64,000 bases of DNA from CAYNST01 sp964546435 (GTDB lineage Bacteria; Pseudomonadota; Gammaproteobacteria; Pseudomonadales; Cellvibrionaceae). The notes below the pieces were generated by a model. The model was given only the letters and a program-made list of their open reading frames with translations, was not told the origin of the DNA and did no database searches. Shown one piece after another: positions 1 to 8,731 of this stretch (position 1 is the first letter of the stretch; the number at the start of each line of letters is the position of its first letter). The stretch lies in NCBI GenBank assembly GCA_964546435.1, contig CAZJKJ010000013.1, forward strand, positions 1-64,000, written 5' to 3'. Position numbers and translations under genes: made by a program.

Positions 1-49
1 TACACTGGGGGTGTAGTGGTCGTGGGTTCAAATCCCGCCGCTCCGACCA
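1..49 (+). tRNA. tRNA-Pro (GGG anticodon), 3' part only
   Basis: The window opens inside a tRNA. The anticodon stem-loop is read as TACA, loop CTGGGGG, TGTA, which puts GGG at positions 34-36. It is followed by a five-base variable region, a T arm (GTGGG, loop TTCAAAT, CCCGC), the acceptor strand CGCTCCG, discriminator A and an encoded CCA ending at base 49. A CGG-type acceptor start and GGG anticodon fit proline. The 5' half lies before the window. Confidence 0.9.
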
Positions 50-103
50 TTTCTCCTTTGCATTGACATCCCTGTCGATGCTGATCCTGTCTTGCATTCA
101 TTC

Positions 104-2938
104 CTAAACGGTAGCGATTGTGCTTCGGGACGCGGCTATCTTGAGGTTCCAGCAGCCGTCGAGTCTGGCGAGCAAGGTTTGATATTCCTCATCAGGAATG
201 CCGGGAACGGCAAGCCACTCCCTGATGATCTCGCTCATGGCGGTTTCATGATCGACCCGTTGCTGACCCAGCCCCGCTTGCAGTTGGCCTACCTGGTAGG
301 ACATACGTAAGGCACTGTCATGCGCGGGAGTGGGTGATTCGGTGGCGATTTCCGATCGAATACACAACTGCCGCAGCTGCTTCAACAAATCCTCGCGCTG
401 GGCATCCGACAGTGCGGACGCCGTGTCGAACCGCTTCTGCAGAATTTCATGAACGCCGGCAGGCCAGTGAACACCAGTTTCCAGCTGTCGCTGAGCCTGT
501 TCCTGCAGAAACTCGGTGTCTTCGTCCATAGAGAGTGCCAGTTCATAATGCCGCAGGGCTTCTGCTGCCACGAGTGATTGACGCCACTGCTGCTTCTTGG
601 TGTCCGATTTTTCCTGCGCGGTTTTGGTCTGGACACGATCGAGTGCCGCATAGAAGTTCTGGGTAATTCTTTTGCTGTCTTCTTTGGGAAGTTCCCCGAT
701 TTCCTGAAACTGACGAGTCAGCTCATTGATCTCTGCTTTAGCGATGAGAAAGGCTTCACCACTGAGATACAGCAGATTTTCCAGTTGATCAATAATCTGC
801 TCCGCCTGATTTTTCGCTTCATTGCGTTCCTGGCGGGACGATTCGGTTTCCTGCTGGCGACGTTCAAAAATGGTGTCACAGTGGGCGCGAAACTGTTTCC
901 ACAGCGACTGATCATCCCTGCGTCGGCAGGGGCCGAGCGTCCGCCATTGCGACTGGAGCTGTTTGGCTTCGGTAATCGCCTCGTGCGTATCGGCGGTGGT
1001 GGCGAGCAATTCAGCCCGATCGACCAGTGCCTTCTTCTTCTCTTTATTGCAATCGTATTCCCGATGCAAAAACGCAAATAACTTATCCAGAATTTCGTCG
1101 AACTGCTGTTGCAATGGCTTGATCAGCTTGCGGGGCACCGGCCAGTGGCTTTGCCATGCCTCGCGCGCCATCCGCAGTGTTTTTTCGACTTCCGGCCAGT
1201 TGGCATTGCTCCAGTCATAGGCGTCGTGGTATTGCTGCAACTGTTCAATCAGCTGAGCGCGTTTTGCGGCATTGTCATCCCGCTCGGACGCTTGCTCTGC
1301 AAAATATACCTTGCACGGCTCGTACGCCTTCTCGGCCGCAGTATGGAACTGGGTCCATAATGCGTCGTCATTATTCCGGCCGCCTTTGGACAGGTTGCGC
1401 CACTCCTGCTGCAAATGCTGAATGCGGGCAGACAATTCAAGCGGACGCAGTTTGCTGTCGACAAGCTCTTCCATTTGTCGGACGAGGGTCTGCTTCTTGG
1501 GAGTCACAGCAAAATCCTGCCAGTCATCCAGTTTTTTCACCGCACTCCTAAACGATTCGACTTTGGTGGTAACGCCGGCCGGCACCTCTTTGACGGTGGA
1601 TAATTTCTCTTCCAGATCCCGCAGGATGGATTTGGAACGACTGACGAACCCGCGAGAGGCCGCCCACTGGCCCCGGCGGACCAATTCGCCGATTTCCTGG
1701 ATGGCCTGCTTGCTGCGATCCTGGTGTTCATGCTGGTGATTGCGCCATTCGGTCAGCAACTTTTCAGTTTCTGCAAGAATTGGAGGGGCCGGTACATCGC
1801 GCAACAGGCGGCTGTGCCCGAGCATGGCTTCAAGTGCTTGATGGGCGAGATTGTCATCATTGAGGTCTGCGTTCAGAAGAGAGCGGGCGAGCTGCTCCAG
1901 TGGACCGTGGGTAGCCAATTGTTGCCTGAGCGTGTCTATTGCCTCACAGAGTTCCGCTCCCATCTGGCGCCAGGAGCGCACATCCAGATCCTGGCGCGCG
2001 GCAGATTCGAGGACGGTGTGCCACGTGGATTGCAGCGCGGAACTATCGGCAGAATTGGTGGCAGAGGAAACGTCAGCGGATTGATACAATTCGGCGAGTT
2101 TGCGCTGCAGGTTTACTAAGGCATCCTGCACTTGAGTTTGCGCGACCTCGGTTTCCTGACGGTGCGCCTGATCATCCCGGGTGCGCGCGGCATGCTTTTG
2201 CAATATCCCATGGCATACCGAAAGGGCTTGTGCAAAGCGGTGCGCGTCCTGTTCATCCGCGAACCGGGACAATGGCGCCCAGGATTCTTCCAGTTGCCGA
2301 CAACGTATTTCGAAAACGGGATCCGGGTCCCGGTTGGCAAGTTGTTCCAGTTGCTGGCACAGCAATTTTATCTGACGATTTCGGGAAACCTGTTCGGCAA
2401 TCTCGCTTTTGAATACGTGCAGCTTTCGGCGTGCGATCTTGAGTACTGCCTTATCTTTGTTGCGCGCGGTTTTCTCGAGCTTTTCCAGAATTACCCGACT
2501 TTCGATTTTTTCGGCGGCGAGTTGACGCAGCTGGGTCGTGCCGGCATTTTGCGCCAGTTGAAGCAACAGGTTTTCATCGGTAATGCTTTCGAGCAGACGC
2601 GGACCTGCGGTGCGTGAAAAGGCGCAGATCTGAAACAGCTGCTCTTCCTCTTGCACCTTCTCGGTAAGCCCTTCAAGTGTGAGCTGGCCCTGGTCCAGCA
2701 ATTCGCCGAGCCGCTTGCGCGCAGCGGTTTCTATCTGTTGAGACTCGTCCTGGCTCGCGAGACGCAGTAAGGTGTCGCTATCGGCCAGCCGCCGAATTGC
2801 GGCAACGCGGGGCGGAATATCTTTGGCTTTGGCAACTATTTCCAGGCATTCATCGGAAGATTTCCGGGAAATGGACTGGATTTTTGCTTCCAGGTTTTTC
2901 GGTTCGTTCCGTTTGAATAAGCGCGCAAAAAATGACAT
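104..2938 (-). CDS. DUF349 domain-containing protein (large, repeat-rich)
   Basis: This is a 944-residue, highly charged and mostly helical protein. Repeated DUF349-like units carry a W..L..C..R.D..LW..F motif (for example near residues 500-540 and 650-690: WRTLGPCRRRDDQSLWKQF) separated by coiled-coil stretches. There is no signal peptide or membrane segment. The N-terminus MSFFARLFKR is typical of the gammaproteobacterial DUF349 family, whose function is unknown. The ATG at 2938 is the first in frame. It is the last gene of the leftward set that includes three AIM24 paralogues and an M48 protease, though an 88-bp gap could hold its own promoter. I assign no activity. Confidence 0.85.
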   Translation of the reverse strand: MSFFARLFKRNEPKNLEAKIQSISRKSSDECLEIVAKAKDIPPRVAAIRRLADSDTLLRLASQDESQQIETAARKRLGELLDQGQLTLEGLTEKVQEEEQLFQICAFSRTAGPRLLESITDENLLLQLAQNAGTTQLRQLAAEKIESRVILEKLEKTARNKDKAVLKIARRKLHVFKSEIAEQVSRNRQIKLLCQQLEQLANRDPDPVFEIRCRQLEESWAPLSRFADEQDAHRFAQALSVCHGILQKHAARTRDDQAHRQETEVAQTQVQDALVNLQRKLAELYQSADVSSATNSADSSALQSTWHTVLESAARQDLDVRSWRQMGAELCEAIDTLRQQLATHGPLEQLARSLLNADLNDDNLAHQALEAMLGHSRLLRDVPAPPILAETEKLLTEWRNHQHEHQDRSKQAIQEIGELVRRGQWAASRGFVSRSKSILRDLEEKLSTVKEVPAGVTTKVESFRSAVKKLDDWQDFAVTPKKQTLVRQMEELVDSKLRPLELSARIQHLQQEWRNLSKGGRNNDDALWTQFHTAAEKAYEPCKVYFAEQASERDDNAAKRAQLIEQLQQYHDAYDWSNANWPEVEKTLRMAREAWQSHWPVPRKLIKPLQQQFDEILDKLFAFLHREYDCNKEKKKALVDRAELLATTADTHEAITEAKQLQSQWRTLGPCRRRDDQSLWKQFRAHCDTIFERRQQETESSRQERNEAKNQAEQIIDQLENLLYLSGEAFLIAKAEINELTRQFQEIGELPKEDSKRITQNFYAALDRVQTKTAQEKSDTKKQQWRQSLVAAEALRHYELALSMDEDTEFLQEQAQRQLETGVHWPAGVHEILQKRFDTASALSDAQREDLLKQLRQLCIRSEIATESPTPAHDSALRMSYQVGQLQAGLGQQRVDHETAMSEIIREWLAVPGIPDEEYQTLLARLDGCWNLKIAASRSTIATV

Positions 2939-3026
2939 AGCTCATCTTCAATTGAAATAGTTGATAACAGCGAAACCATGGTGTGGTTCGCAGCGTAATT
3001 GTTACGGCTGTTTTTACTGATCATTT

Positions 3027-3704
3027 CTATCGGCCGCCGGGTCGGAACAAACGCGCCCAGCGGGTCAGTGCACGCGGGCTGCGGCTCTGCAGCCAGATTC
3101 TACCCTGACCCTGGAACTTGCACACTAGGCCTTCCCCTGAAAAAAAGAAAGATTTATAACCGCCCAGAGGCGCTATTTTGTAGTTTAAGCCGGAGGTCCA
3201 GGCAATTATTGTGTCGGTATCGACGATGTATTCGCCATCCACATCAATTTCGATGGCAGCGCCATACGCATTGAACCAGATGTCTCCCGGGCCCTGACAC
3301 TGCACCAGAATCAGGCCGGCGCCGGAGAACAGTCCTTTGACCAGATCGGACTTGACGGTCACTTGCAGGGTGTTGCTGGCGGCGACGAATGCCGAATTTC
3401 GCAAAAAGAAAATTTCGTTGTCTGCCAGATGCCGATGCAGGAGCGCACCCGGGATGGCCGGCGCTATCCCGATTTCTCCGGTGGCGCGTTGTGAAGAAAA
3501 CTCGTTAATAAAAAGATTTTCGCCGGTCAGCAATCTTCCGAGACCGCCTTTCATGCGGGTTTTCATGACGACATGCGTATCCATTGTCGCCATGGAGGAC
3601 GCCTCCACCCTGAGAATTTCCCCGGGTGGCAAGGAAACTTGCAGGTAAGCGTAGTCTGGCTGGCCACTGATTCTGAATTTGAGTGGTTTTGCGCTGGAAT
3701 TCAC
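3027..3704 (-). CDS. AIM24/TIGR00266 family protein, paralogue 3
   Basis: This 225-residue protein has the all-beta AIM24 (TIGR00266) fold: repeated short strands, the early LPPGEILRVEASSMATMD motif, and C-terminal YIVDTDTIIAWTSGLNYKI and FFSGEGLVCKFQGQGRIWLQSRS blocks. The start is a GTG with GAGGAT upstream. Bacterial members of the family have no settled function; the eukaryotic namesake is a mitochondrial inner-membrane protein. It is the third of three tandem paralogues with short gaps (82 and 37 bp), so co-transcription is likely. It has a small basic tail (RALTRWARLFRPGGR) that the first paralogue lacks. Confidence 0.85.
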   Translation of the reverse strand: MNSSAKPLKFRISGQPDYAYLQVSLPPGEILRVEASSMATMDTHVVMKTRMKGGLGRLLTGENLFINEFSSQRATGEIGIAPAIPGALLHRHLADNEIFFLRNSAFVAASNTLQVTVKSDLVKGLFSGAGLILVQCQGPGDIWFNAYGAAIEIDVDGEYIVDTDTIIAWTSGLNYKIAPLGGYKSFFFSGEGLVCKFQGQGRIWLQSRSPRALTRWARLFRPGGR

Positions 3705-3786
3705 CAGGTAGGATCCTCTGTAAGTTATGCCGGTTCATATGCAGTCTTTATTGAGACGGCGTTCACTGCGGTGCGGCCACCCGGGG

Positions 3787-4470
3787 TCAGGCTCGACGGG
3801 CGCGCAGACGAGCGCCGACCACGGCGCCGAAACTGCGAGGGTTATGGGATTGGCACCACACGGTGCCGTGACCTGAGAACCGGCAGACCAACCCCTCACC
3901 ACCCAGAAAGGAATGTAACCAGCTTGACCCGGCTTTGGAAATCTTGAAGTTCAGAGTGTCGCTAAACGCGACTATGTGACCGGTGTCCACGATGTACTCA
4001 CCGTCGACGTGAACCGGGTAGATGGCACCAAACGACGAAATCATCGCAGTGCCCCGACCCTTTAAATGCAGCCAGAAAAGCCCCTCGCCGGAGAACAGGC
4101 TTTTGAATCCTTGCCATCCCATATCCACATCCACACCGGGCGTTGAAGCCAGATAGGAGCCGCCTTGCACCACGAGGTTCTGGCCGTCGACGTCCAGCGT
4201 AGTGATGTCACCGGACAAGGTCGTGCCCAGCCAGAGCACACCTTCACGATCGTGGCATTCAAAATGATTCAGGAAAAACGACTCCCCGCTTATGACACGT
4301 TTGGCGGCTTTCAGTAAACTGCCTGCCTGCTTTTTATAGGTCGACGTCGTGATAGAGATGTTGGGACTCATGGCAATCATGGATCCGCCTTCGGCGGTCA
4401 GCTGATCGCCTGGGACCATCGACACTTTACCAACGGTGTTACCGGGTTGGTTAATCAGTTCAATGTGCAT
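3787..4470 (-). CDS. AIM24/TIGR00266 family protein, paralogue 2
   Basis: This 227-residue AIM24-family protein starts at an ATG (4470). The family blocks are visible: PGDQLTAEGGSMIAMSPNI near the N-terminus, the SLLKAAKRVISGESFFLNHF segment, VQGGSYLASTPGVDVDM, and the C-terminal EYIVDTGHIVAFSDTLNF and GEGLVCRFSGHGTVWCQSHNP. It is clearly diverged from its two neighbours, so the triplication is old rather than a recent duplication. It is an internal gene of the leftward operon. Function is unknown; a heteromeric assembly of the three paralogues is a guess from their conserved adjacency only. Confidence 0.85.
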   Translation of the reverse strand: MHIELINQPGNTVGKVSMVPGDQLTAEGGSMIAMSPNISITTSTYKKQAGSLLKAAKRVISGESFFLNHFECHDREGVLWLGTTLSGDITTLDVDGQNLVVQGGSYLASTPGVDVDMGWQGFKSLFSGEGLFWLHLKGRGTAMISSFGAIYPVHVDGEYIVDTGHIVAFSDTLNFKISKAGSSWLHSFLGGEGLVCRFSGHGTVWCQSHNPRSFGAVVGARLRARRA

Positions 4471-4507
4471 GACTCAAGTCATCCTGATTAATGGGTGCAA
4501 AAGTACG

Positions 4508-5167
4508 TTAAAGCCTGGCATTCAGCCAGCCTGCCAGATTTGGCAGGCTGCGTGTCTGCAATATGACCCGACCTTTTCCGGACAGACGCGTCACCAGACC
4601 TTCGCCGCCAAAAAAGCTGGAAAATACACCACCCGCCAGCTGCAGCTTGAGCTTTATGCCCGGTTCGTAGGCCACCAAATGCGCTGTATCGACAATAAAC
4701 TCGCCGTCAATTTCCTTGTCGACGAGCGCCCCGAACGCGCCGATCCAGACCCGGCCTGTGCCGGTGACCTGCTGTCGGAATAACCCTTCCCGATTGACAA
4801 ATGAAGTAACGCCGGCCCAACTGGTCGAAAGCTTGATGGAGGGCGTGCAGGCTACAAAGGCGCCGGGCTGCAGATAAAAGCTTTCATTGTTCAGTTCGAT
4901 GCACACAATGTCCCCCGGTGTGGACTTGGTGATGACCAGCCGCTGGGTCGAATCCCGGATGTTGATGATCTCATTGATGAAGAACGATTCCTGGGTCAGG
5001 AATTTCCGGGCGAGGGCGCCAGTCACACCGCCGACTAAAGTCGCCTTGATATCCAGGCCTGCGTCCATGCTGGCCATGGCATCCGCTTCCGTCAAGAGTA
5101 TCTCGCCGGGGTTAAGTGCGACCTGCAGATGAGCGAAGGCCGGTTTACCCTGAATTTCCACTAGCAT
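4508..5167 (-). CDS. AIM24/TIGR00266 family protein, paralogue 1
   Basis: This 219-residue AIM24-family protein starts at an ATG only 9 bp from the end of the M48 protease gene, strongly implying co-transcription with it. The family pattern is ALNPGEILLTEADAMASMDAG, then LTQESFFINEI, LQPGAFVACTPSIKLS, and the C-terminal GEFIVDTAHLVAYEPGIKLK and GEGLVTRLSGKGRVILQTRS. It has no signal peptide and no membrane segment. Its relationship to the other two paralogues is clear in every block. The biochemical role is unknown. Confidence 0.85.
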   Translation of the reverse strand: MLVEIQGKPAFAHLQVALNPGEILLTEADAMASMDAGLDIKATLVGGVTGALARKFLTQESFFINEIINIRDSTQRLVITKSTPGDIVCIELNNESFYLQPGAFVACTPSIKLSTSWAGVTSFVNREGLFRQQVTGTGRVWIGAFGALVDKEIDGEFIVDTAHLVAYEPGIKLKLQLAGGVFSSFFGGEGLVTRLSGKGRVILQTRSLPNLAGWLNARL

Positions 5168-5176
5168 GCGTTCAGT

Positions 5177-6334
5177 TCACTCGGTAAGGGTGGAAGGAGG
5201 TTTCGCCAGTTCCCGTTTGAGACGCGCATAGGGCTCCGACAGATCAAGATATTCCACCGCCTCGCTGCCAGCGGCCAGGGATTCCAGATGCCGCAGACGG
5301 GCGGAACTGGTGGGATGAGTACCCAGGTAATCCAGTGCTTTCTGCAGTGCCGGAGACAGGACCACCTCTGCAGCTTCGTCTTGCTCCTGCTCCATCAGAC
5401 GAGTGAAAAAGCGGCTCAAGCCTGCCGGATCCACCTGCGCTTGCGCCAGAAGTTCATAGCTGTACACGTCGGCTTCCGCTTCGAACTTGCGGGAATAACT
5501 CTGATTGAGCAAGTAGGGCGCCAGGTTGGCACCGACACCCATGACGCCGCCTGCGTCTCCGATAACGGTGCTGAACACCAGGTAGATGCCGGCGCTGCCG
5601 AGCAGATTCCGGACGCCGTGCTGCTGGGTGACGTGAGCGAGTTCATGGCCGACCACGCCCAGCAGTTCTTCAGCGGTATCGGCTTCCTCGATCAACCCGC
5701 TATTGATGACGACATGGCCCCCCGGAAGCGCGAAGGCGTTGATGGCGGCATCACGGGCGATATGGAACCGGAATGAATAGGGGTGCTCTTCCAGCGTCGT
5801 CAGCAATGGCGCGACGAGCGGCGCCAGCAGGGGATCGGTCTGGTCCTGATCCAGCAGTTCGTGACTCAGGCGATACTGTGCCAGCGCCGTCTCGCCCAGT
5901 TGGTTCTCCCAGGATTCCGGTAACTGGTGAGCGAGCCAGGCCGTCGCTGAATCCACACGGGTTAGCAACAAAATGGGAGCAGCCACAAGGGTGATGACCA
6001 CCATCAGAAAGATCGCGAGACCGATACGCCGCTTGTGGCGAGCCTCACTCACCTGGCTTCTCAAAGCGGGATGATTCGCAATGGTCGGATGTTTCAGGAT
6101 CGCCCGGTTCGATGTATAGAACGACCAGCCGCGCCAGATTGGATGCGTCAGGAACACCAGGCGGTTACTGGCGCCGCCGAGTTCCAGATTCAATCCTCGC
6201 AGCGCGAGCTGCCCCTGATTGTCGCCGACTTCAAAGCGGATATGATCGGGGCGAATGTGCAGCAGACCGGTTGCGCGGCCATCGGGCAGGCCTTCATGGA
6301 ACGCCTGACACGAAAAAATCGATTGGACACTCAC
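5177..6334 (-). CDS. M48-family membrane metalloprotease
   Basis: This is a 385-residue zinc protease. The catalytic motif HELAH is at about residues 230-234 and the downstream ligand is in FEAEAD (about residue 280). An N-terminal domain of about 100 residues, probably cytoplasmic, precedes one strong membrane segment (about 104-125), so the protease domain is probably periplasmic, as in other M48 Oma1/BepA-like enzymes involved in envelope or membrane protein quality control. The start is a GTG. It heads the leftward operon with three AIM24 genes. Target proteins cannot be inferred. Confidence 0.85.
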   Translation of the reverse strand: MSVQSIFSCQAFHEGLPDGRATGLLHIRPDHIRFEVGDNQGQLALRGLNLELGGASNRLVFLTHPIWRGWSFYTSNRAILKHPTIANHPALRSQVSEARHKRRIGLAIFLMVVITLVAAPILLLTRVDSATAWLAHQLPESWENQLGETALAQYRLSHELLDQDQTDPLLAPLVAPLLTTLEEHPYSFRFHIARDAAINAFALPGGHVVINSGLIEEADTAEELLGVVGHELAHVTQQHGVRNLLGSAGIYLVFSTVIGDAGGVMGVGANLAPYLLNQSYSRKFEAEADVYSYELLAQAQVDPAGLSRFFTRLMEQEQDEAAEVVLSPALQKALDYLGTHPTSSARLRHLESLAAGSEAVEYLDLSEPYARLKRELAKPPSTLTE

Positions 6335-6416
6335 TAGGCCGAGTCCCTAAGAATCAGTGAAATACGGACGACAGTCTAATTGAGTGCTGGCGAGATATGA
6401 AGCACGGGGCGGGCGC

Positions 6417-6450
6417 AAAAAAATGCCCGGCGTTCGGGGGAGCGCCGGGC
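6417..6450 (-). terminator. rho-independent terminator
   Basis: Read on the minus strand there is a perfect 8-bp GC stem, GCCCGGCG (6450-6443) with CGCCGGGC (6432-6425), and a 10-nt loop. It is followed by an A and then seven consecutive T (6423-6417). It lies 265 bp beyond the nearest upstream minus-strand gene and 83 bp before the M48 gene start, so it most plausibly ends a small transcript of its own or read-through from 6715. Confidence 0.85.
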
Positions 6451-6556
6451 CAGGACCATTAGGAGTGAAACAATAAGGACTCGCGTCCTCGACGAGCAGC
6501 CGAAACCGCTCTACTGATGCCCGAATTCACTTGGGGGGATGAAATTTGACATCAGT
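6417..6556 (-). ncRNA. candidate small RNA, possibly RgsA (P16)-like
   Basis: A gene-free interval holds, on the minus strand, a CGATACTT box (6570-6563) resembling a sigma-S type -10, then about 140 nt ending in a textbook intrinsic terminator (6450-6417). There is no credible reading frame inside. In Pseudomonas aeruginosa the sigma-S controlled sRNA RgsA lies close to the etfA/etfB/ETF-QO genes, as recalled from general knowledge. The same genes lie a few kilobases away here, which makes RgsA a reasonable candidate identity. Sequence identity to RgsA has not been checked, and the 5' end is a guess from the -10 box. Confidence 0.45.
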
Positions 6557-6714
6557 TGATTTAAGTATCGTTCAGGTTCAAGAAACTTCCAGTGAAATGG
6601 GTGAAGTTCTTAGAACGTTTTTTCCCTCGGCTGATTTGTTTCCGGCCGCTGCCAGCATATGACGACAATCCGCTGGAATAAGCATAGAACGAGTCGATCA
6701 AGGGCTGTGGTCAT

Positions 6715-7050
6715 TCAAGCGATGTGGTCATGAAGCTGCAAGAGCCGCGCAAGCTCGCCTTCCAGTTGCTGGGCGGTCGAAGAGCGCTGGACCCACTCCC
6801 GCAGATGTCGTTGCAGCAACCGGAATCGGTCCGTACTGCCCCGGTAGAGCGTCGTGATCGGTTCGTAGGGCATGTAATGGTCTTCAATACTCAGCTTCGC
6901 CAGTTCGCGTAGCTCGGTATGGACAATGGCGATCAGGTCGTAGATGCAATCCTTGTGGGGGATCTGGGCTACTTCCCAGTAAGCGTTATCCAGGACTGCC
7001 AGAACAGATTCAAGATGATGAACAGCGTCTGCGATGGTTTTACGTTCCAT
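6715..7050 (-). CDS. conserved hypothetical protein (111 aa)
   Basis: A small all-helical, soluble protein with a strong GGAGG ribosome site 6 bp before its ATG. It has an acidic and hydrophobic N-terminal helix (IADAVHHLESVLAVLDNAYWE), a central DLIAIVHTELRELAKLSIEDH helix and a C-terminal helix ending in LARLLQLHDH. No catalytic motif, signal or membrane segment is seen. It follows tesB on the same strand after 70 bp. I do not recognise a characterised family; the gene looks real from the ribosome site and composition. Confidence 0.7.
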   Translation of the reverse strand: MERKTIADAVHHLESVLAVLDNAYWEVAQIPHKDCIYDLIAIVHTELRELAKLSIEDHYMPYEPITTLYRGSTDRFRLLQRHLREWVQRSSTAQQLEGELARLLQLHDHIA

Positions 7051-7120
7051 TGAGCCTCCGATTCAGGGCGGGGATAGTGGTTGGCAGCCAGCGAGCCAGC
7101 AATCAGTATAGGTAATTCCC

Positions 7121-7945
7121 TCAACCAATGCGGCGGATAAGCCCTTCCTGAGAGACGCTGGCGACCAGGTTACCCGCCAGATCGTAAAACGCGCCGTTGC
7201 ACAAACCGCGGCCATTGCCAGTCCACGGACTATGGGTGAGATAGTGGTGCCATTGGGAGAAATCCACCGGCCGGTGAAACCAGATCGAATGATCCATGCT
7301 TGCCGGGAAAATTGATGGACTGAACAGCGTGGTTTCGTGCGGCAGCAACGCGGACGCAAGCAGCGCCATGTCGGAGGCGAACGCCAAAGCGCAATAATTT
7401 CTCAAGGGACTGTCCAGCGGCTCGCGGGCGCGCATCCAGCAATGCGCTTCGGACTCGGTCTGGGGGTTGGGGTCAATGAGGCTGTCGGAAGAGGGCAGAT
7501 AATCCAGAGGTGCATCGCCCAGGTACTCGGCGGTGGGCCAGTCCGGCTGCGCAGCGCCGAGAGCCGGATCCGGGCGCGCGGTGGCCATCTGGGGGGAAAT
7601 CACGGGCTGGTGATGAAATCCGGTTTCGGCGGCATGGAACGAAGCCATCAGGGTGAAGATCTGCTTCTGGTTCTGATGGGCCTTCACCAGTCGGGTCGAG
7701 ACGTGTTTGCCATCTCTGAGGGTTTCAACTTCCAGTTCTACCGGAACAGATGTATTGCCCGCGCGCAAAAAATAGGCGTGCAGGGAATGCACATGACGGT
7801 GCTCCTCGACGGTCAGTCCGGCGGCCATAAGGGCTTGCGCGAGTACTTGCCCGCCAAACAGGCTCCGACGAAAGTTCTGTTGATGATGCCGCGCAATGAA
7901 ACGCCGTGAACCGCAGGGTTCCAGTTCTAGAATGGCCGCTAACAT
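7121..7945 (-). CDS. tesB: acyl-CoA thioesterase II (TesB)
   Basis: A 274-residue double hot-dog thioesterase that hydrolyses acyl-CoA to free fatty acid and CoA in the cytoplasm. The family pattern is clear: RRSLFGGQVLAQALMAA near the N-terminus, the VHSLHAYFLRAGNTSVPVEL block, MASFH, and the second hot-dog domain with FPASMDHSIWFHRP (catalytic Asp region) and a C-terminal NGAFYDLAGNLVASVSQEGLIR that carries the catalytic Gln. Length is normal for TesB (about 285). The ATG at 7945 has GGAG upstream. Confidence 0.9.
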   Translation of the reverse strand: MLAAILELEPCGSRRFIARHHQQNFRRSLFGGQVLAQALMAAGLTVEEHRHVHSLHAYFLRAGNTSVPVELEVETLRDGKHVSTRLVKAHQNQKQIFTLMASFHAAETGFHHQPVISPQMATARPDPALGAAQPDWPTAEYLGDAPLDYLPSSDSLIDPNPQTESEAHCWMRAREPLDSPLRNYCALAFASDMALLASALLPHETTLFSPSIFPASMDHSIWFHRPVDFSQWHHYLTHSPWTGNGRGLCNGAFYDLAGNLVASVSQEGLIRRIG

Positions 7946-8073
7946 TAAAGCTCCGAATCAGGACAGCTGCGAAAGGCAGCGAAAGGCCGCGCGTGGGGGT
8001 GGCTGCGCGCTGGTGGCCGGGCGAAATGGGTCTTACACTCAAGATACCTCACCGATACGCGCAGGGTCTACTG

Positions 8074-8694
8074 ATGATGAAAGGCGTTGGCCGCCGGTTG
8101 ATATTTTCCGGTTTGATGATGCTGGCAATCCCGGCAATAGTGTCCTGTCATTCGGCGGGGAGGCGCGATATTGCAGCGCATATAGGCATGTCTCCCCACG
8201 TGGAAGTCAGCCGCACCCATGACTGGCAGCTTGCCGCGCGCTCCCGGATTTATATCGCTTACCCTGAAGCCATTGTTCCCCGGCACCGCGATCTGCCCCG
8301 AACCCGGTCAGACCTTCAGCGCTTGTTGCGCACCCATGCCGCGCCGCGGTTCCAGGCGGTTGTCAGTGGTGATCTCGACAAATCTCTTGAGCAGGCATTT
8401 GCAGCTGCCCGGGCGGCAGGCTGTGATGTCCTGTTCCGGCCCATAGTGACGGCGGCCCGATTCAGCGACCGGGAAAATGCGCCGGAGCACCTTTTTGACG
8501 GGGCGGCTGACGCCGGTTCGCGGCCCGATTATCTGGAGCTGCAGTTGTCGCTGCAAATCTACGAGGCACATTCTTCCAGATTGCTCGACACTATTTCCAT
8601 TGCGGCAAAGCGGCCCTGGCCGGCCAGTGAACGGGCACAGAACACGCTTGCCCGAGCCGCAGTTGAAGCATTGATCAGCCAAGTGGCACGCTGA
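8074..8694 (+). CDS. DUF4823-type lipoprotein
   Basis: The open frame extends further upstream, but the likely start is ATG 8074 with AGGG at 8063-8066, giving 206 residues. It begins with a lipoprotein signal: basic MMKGVGRR, a hydrophobic core and an IVSC lipobox. The mature part (RIYIAYPEAI..., ALEQAFAAARAAGCDVLFRPIVTAARF, YLELQLSLQIYEAHSSRLLDTISIAAK) resembles the DUF4823 lipoproteins found beside etf genes in Pseudomonas. The function is unknown and probably at the outer membrane. It converges on the ETF-QO gene. Confidence 0.75.
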   Translation: MMKGVGRRLIFSGLMMLAIPAIVSCHSAGRRDIAAHIGMSPHVEVSRTHDWQLAARSRIYIAYPEAIVPRHRDLPRTRSDLQRLLRTHAAPRFQAVVSGDLDKSLEQAFAAARAAGCDVLFRPIVTAARFSDRENAPEHLFDGAADAGSRPDYLELQLSLQIYEAHSSRLLDTISIAAKRPWPASERAQNTLARAAVEALISQVAR

Positions 8695-8711
8695 TCAGCC
8701 AATTGGCCCGC
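8672..8711 (+). repeat. 20-bp tandem duplication at the lipoprotein stop codon
   Basis: Two adjacent 20-bp units, TGATCAGCCAAGTGGCACGC (8672-8691) and TGATCAGCCAATTGGCCCGC (8692-8711), differ at two positions. The first encodes the last residues of the lipoprotein and the stop. The second copy lies just after it and would encode nearly the same tail, so the 3' end of the gene has been duplicated without changing the protein. Confidence 0.8.
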
Positions 8712-8731
8712 TGACGCGGGCGCAGCTGCGC

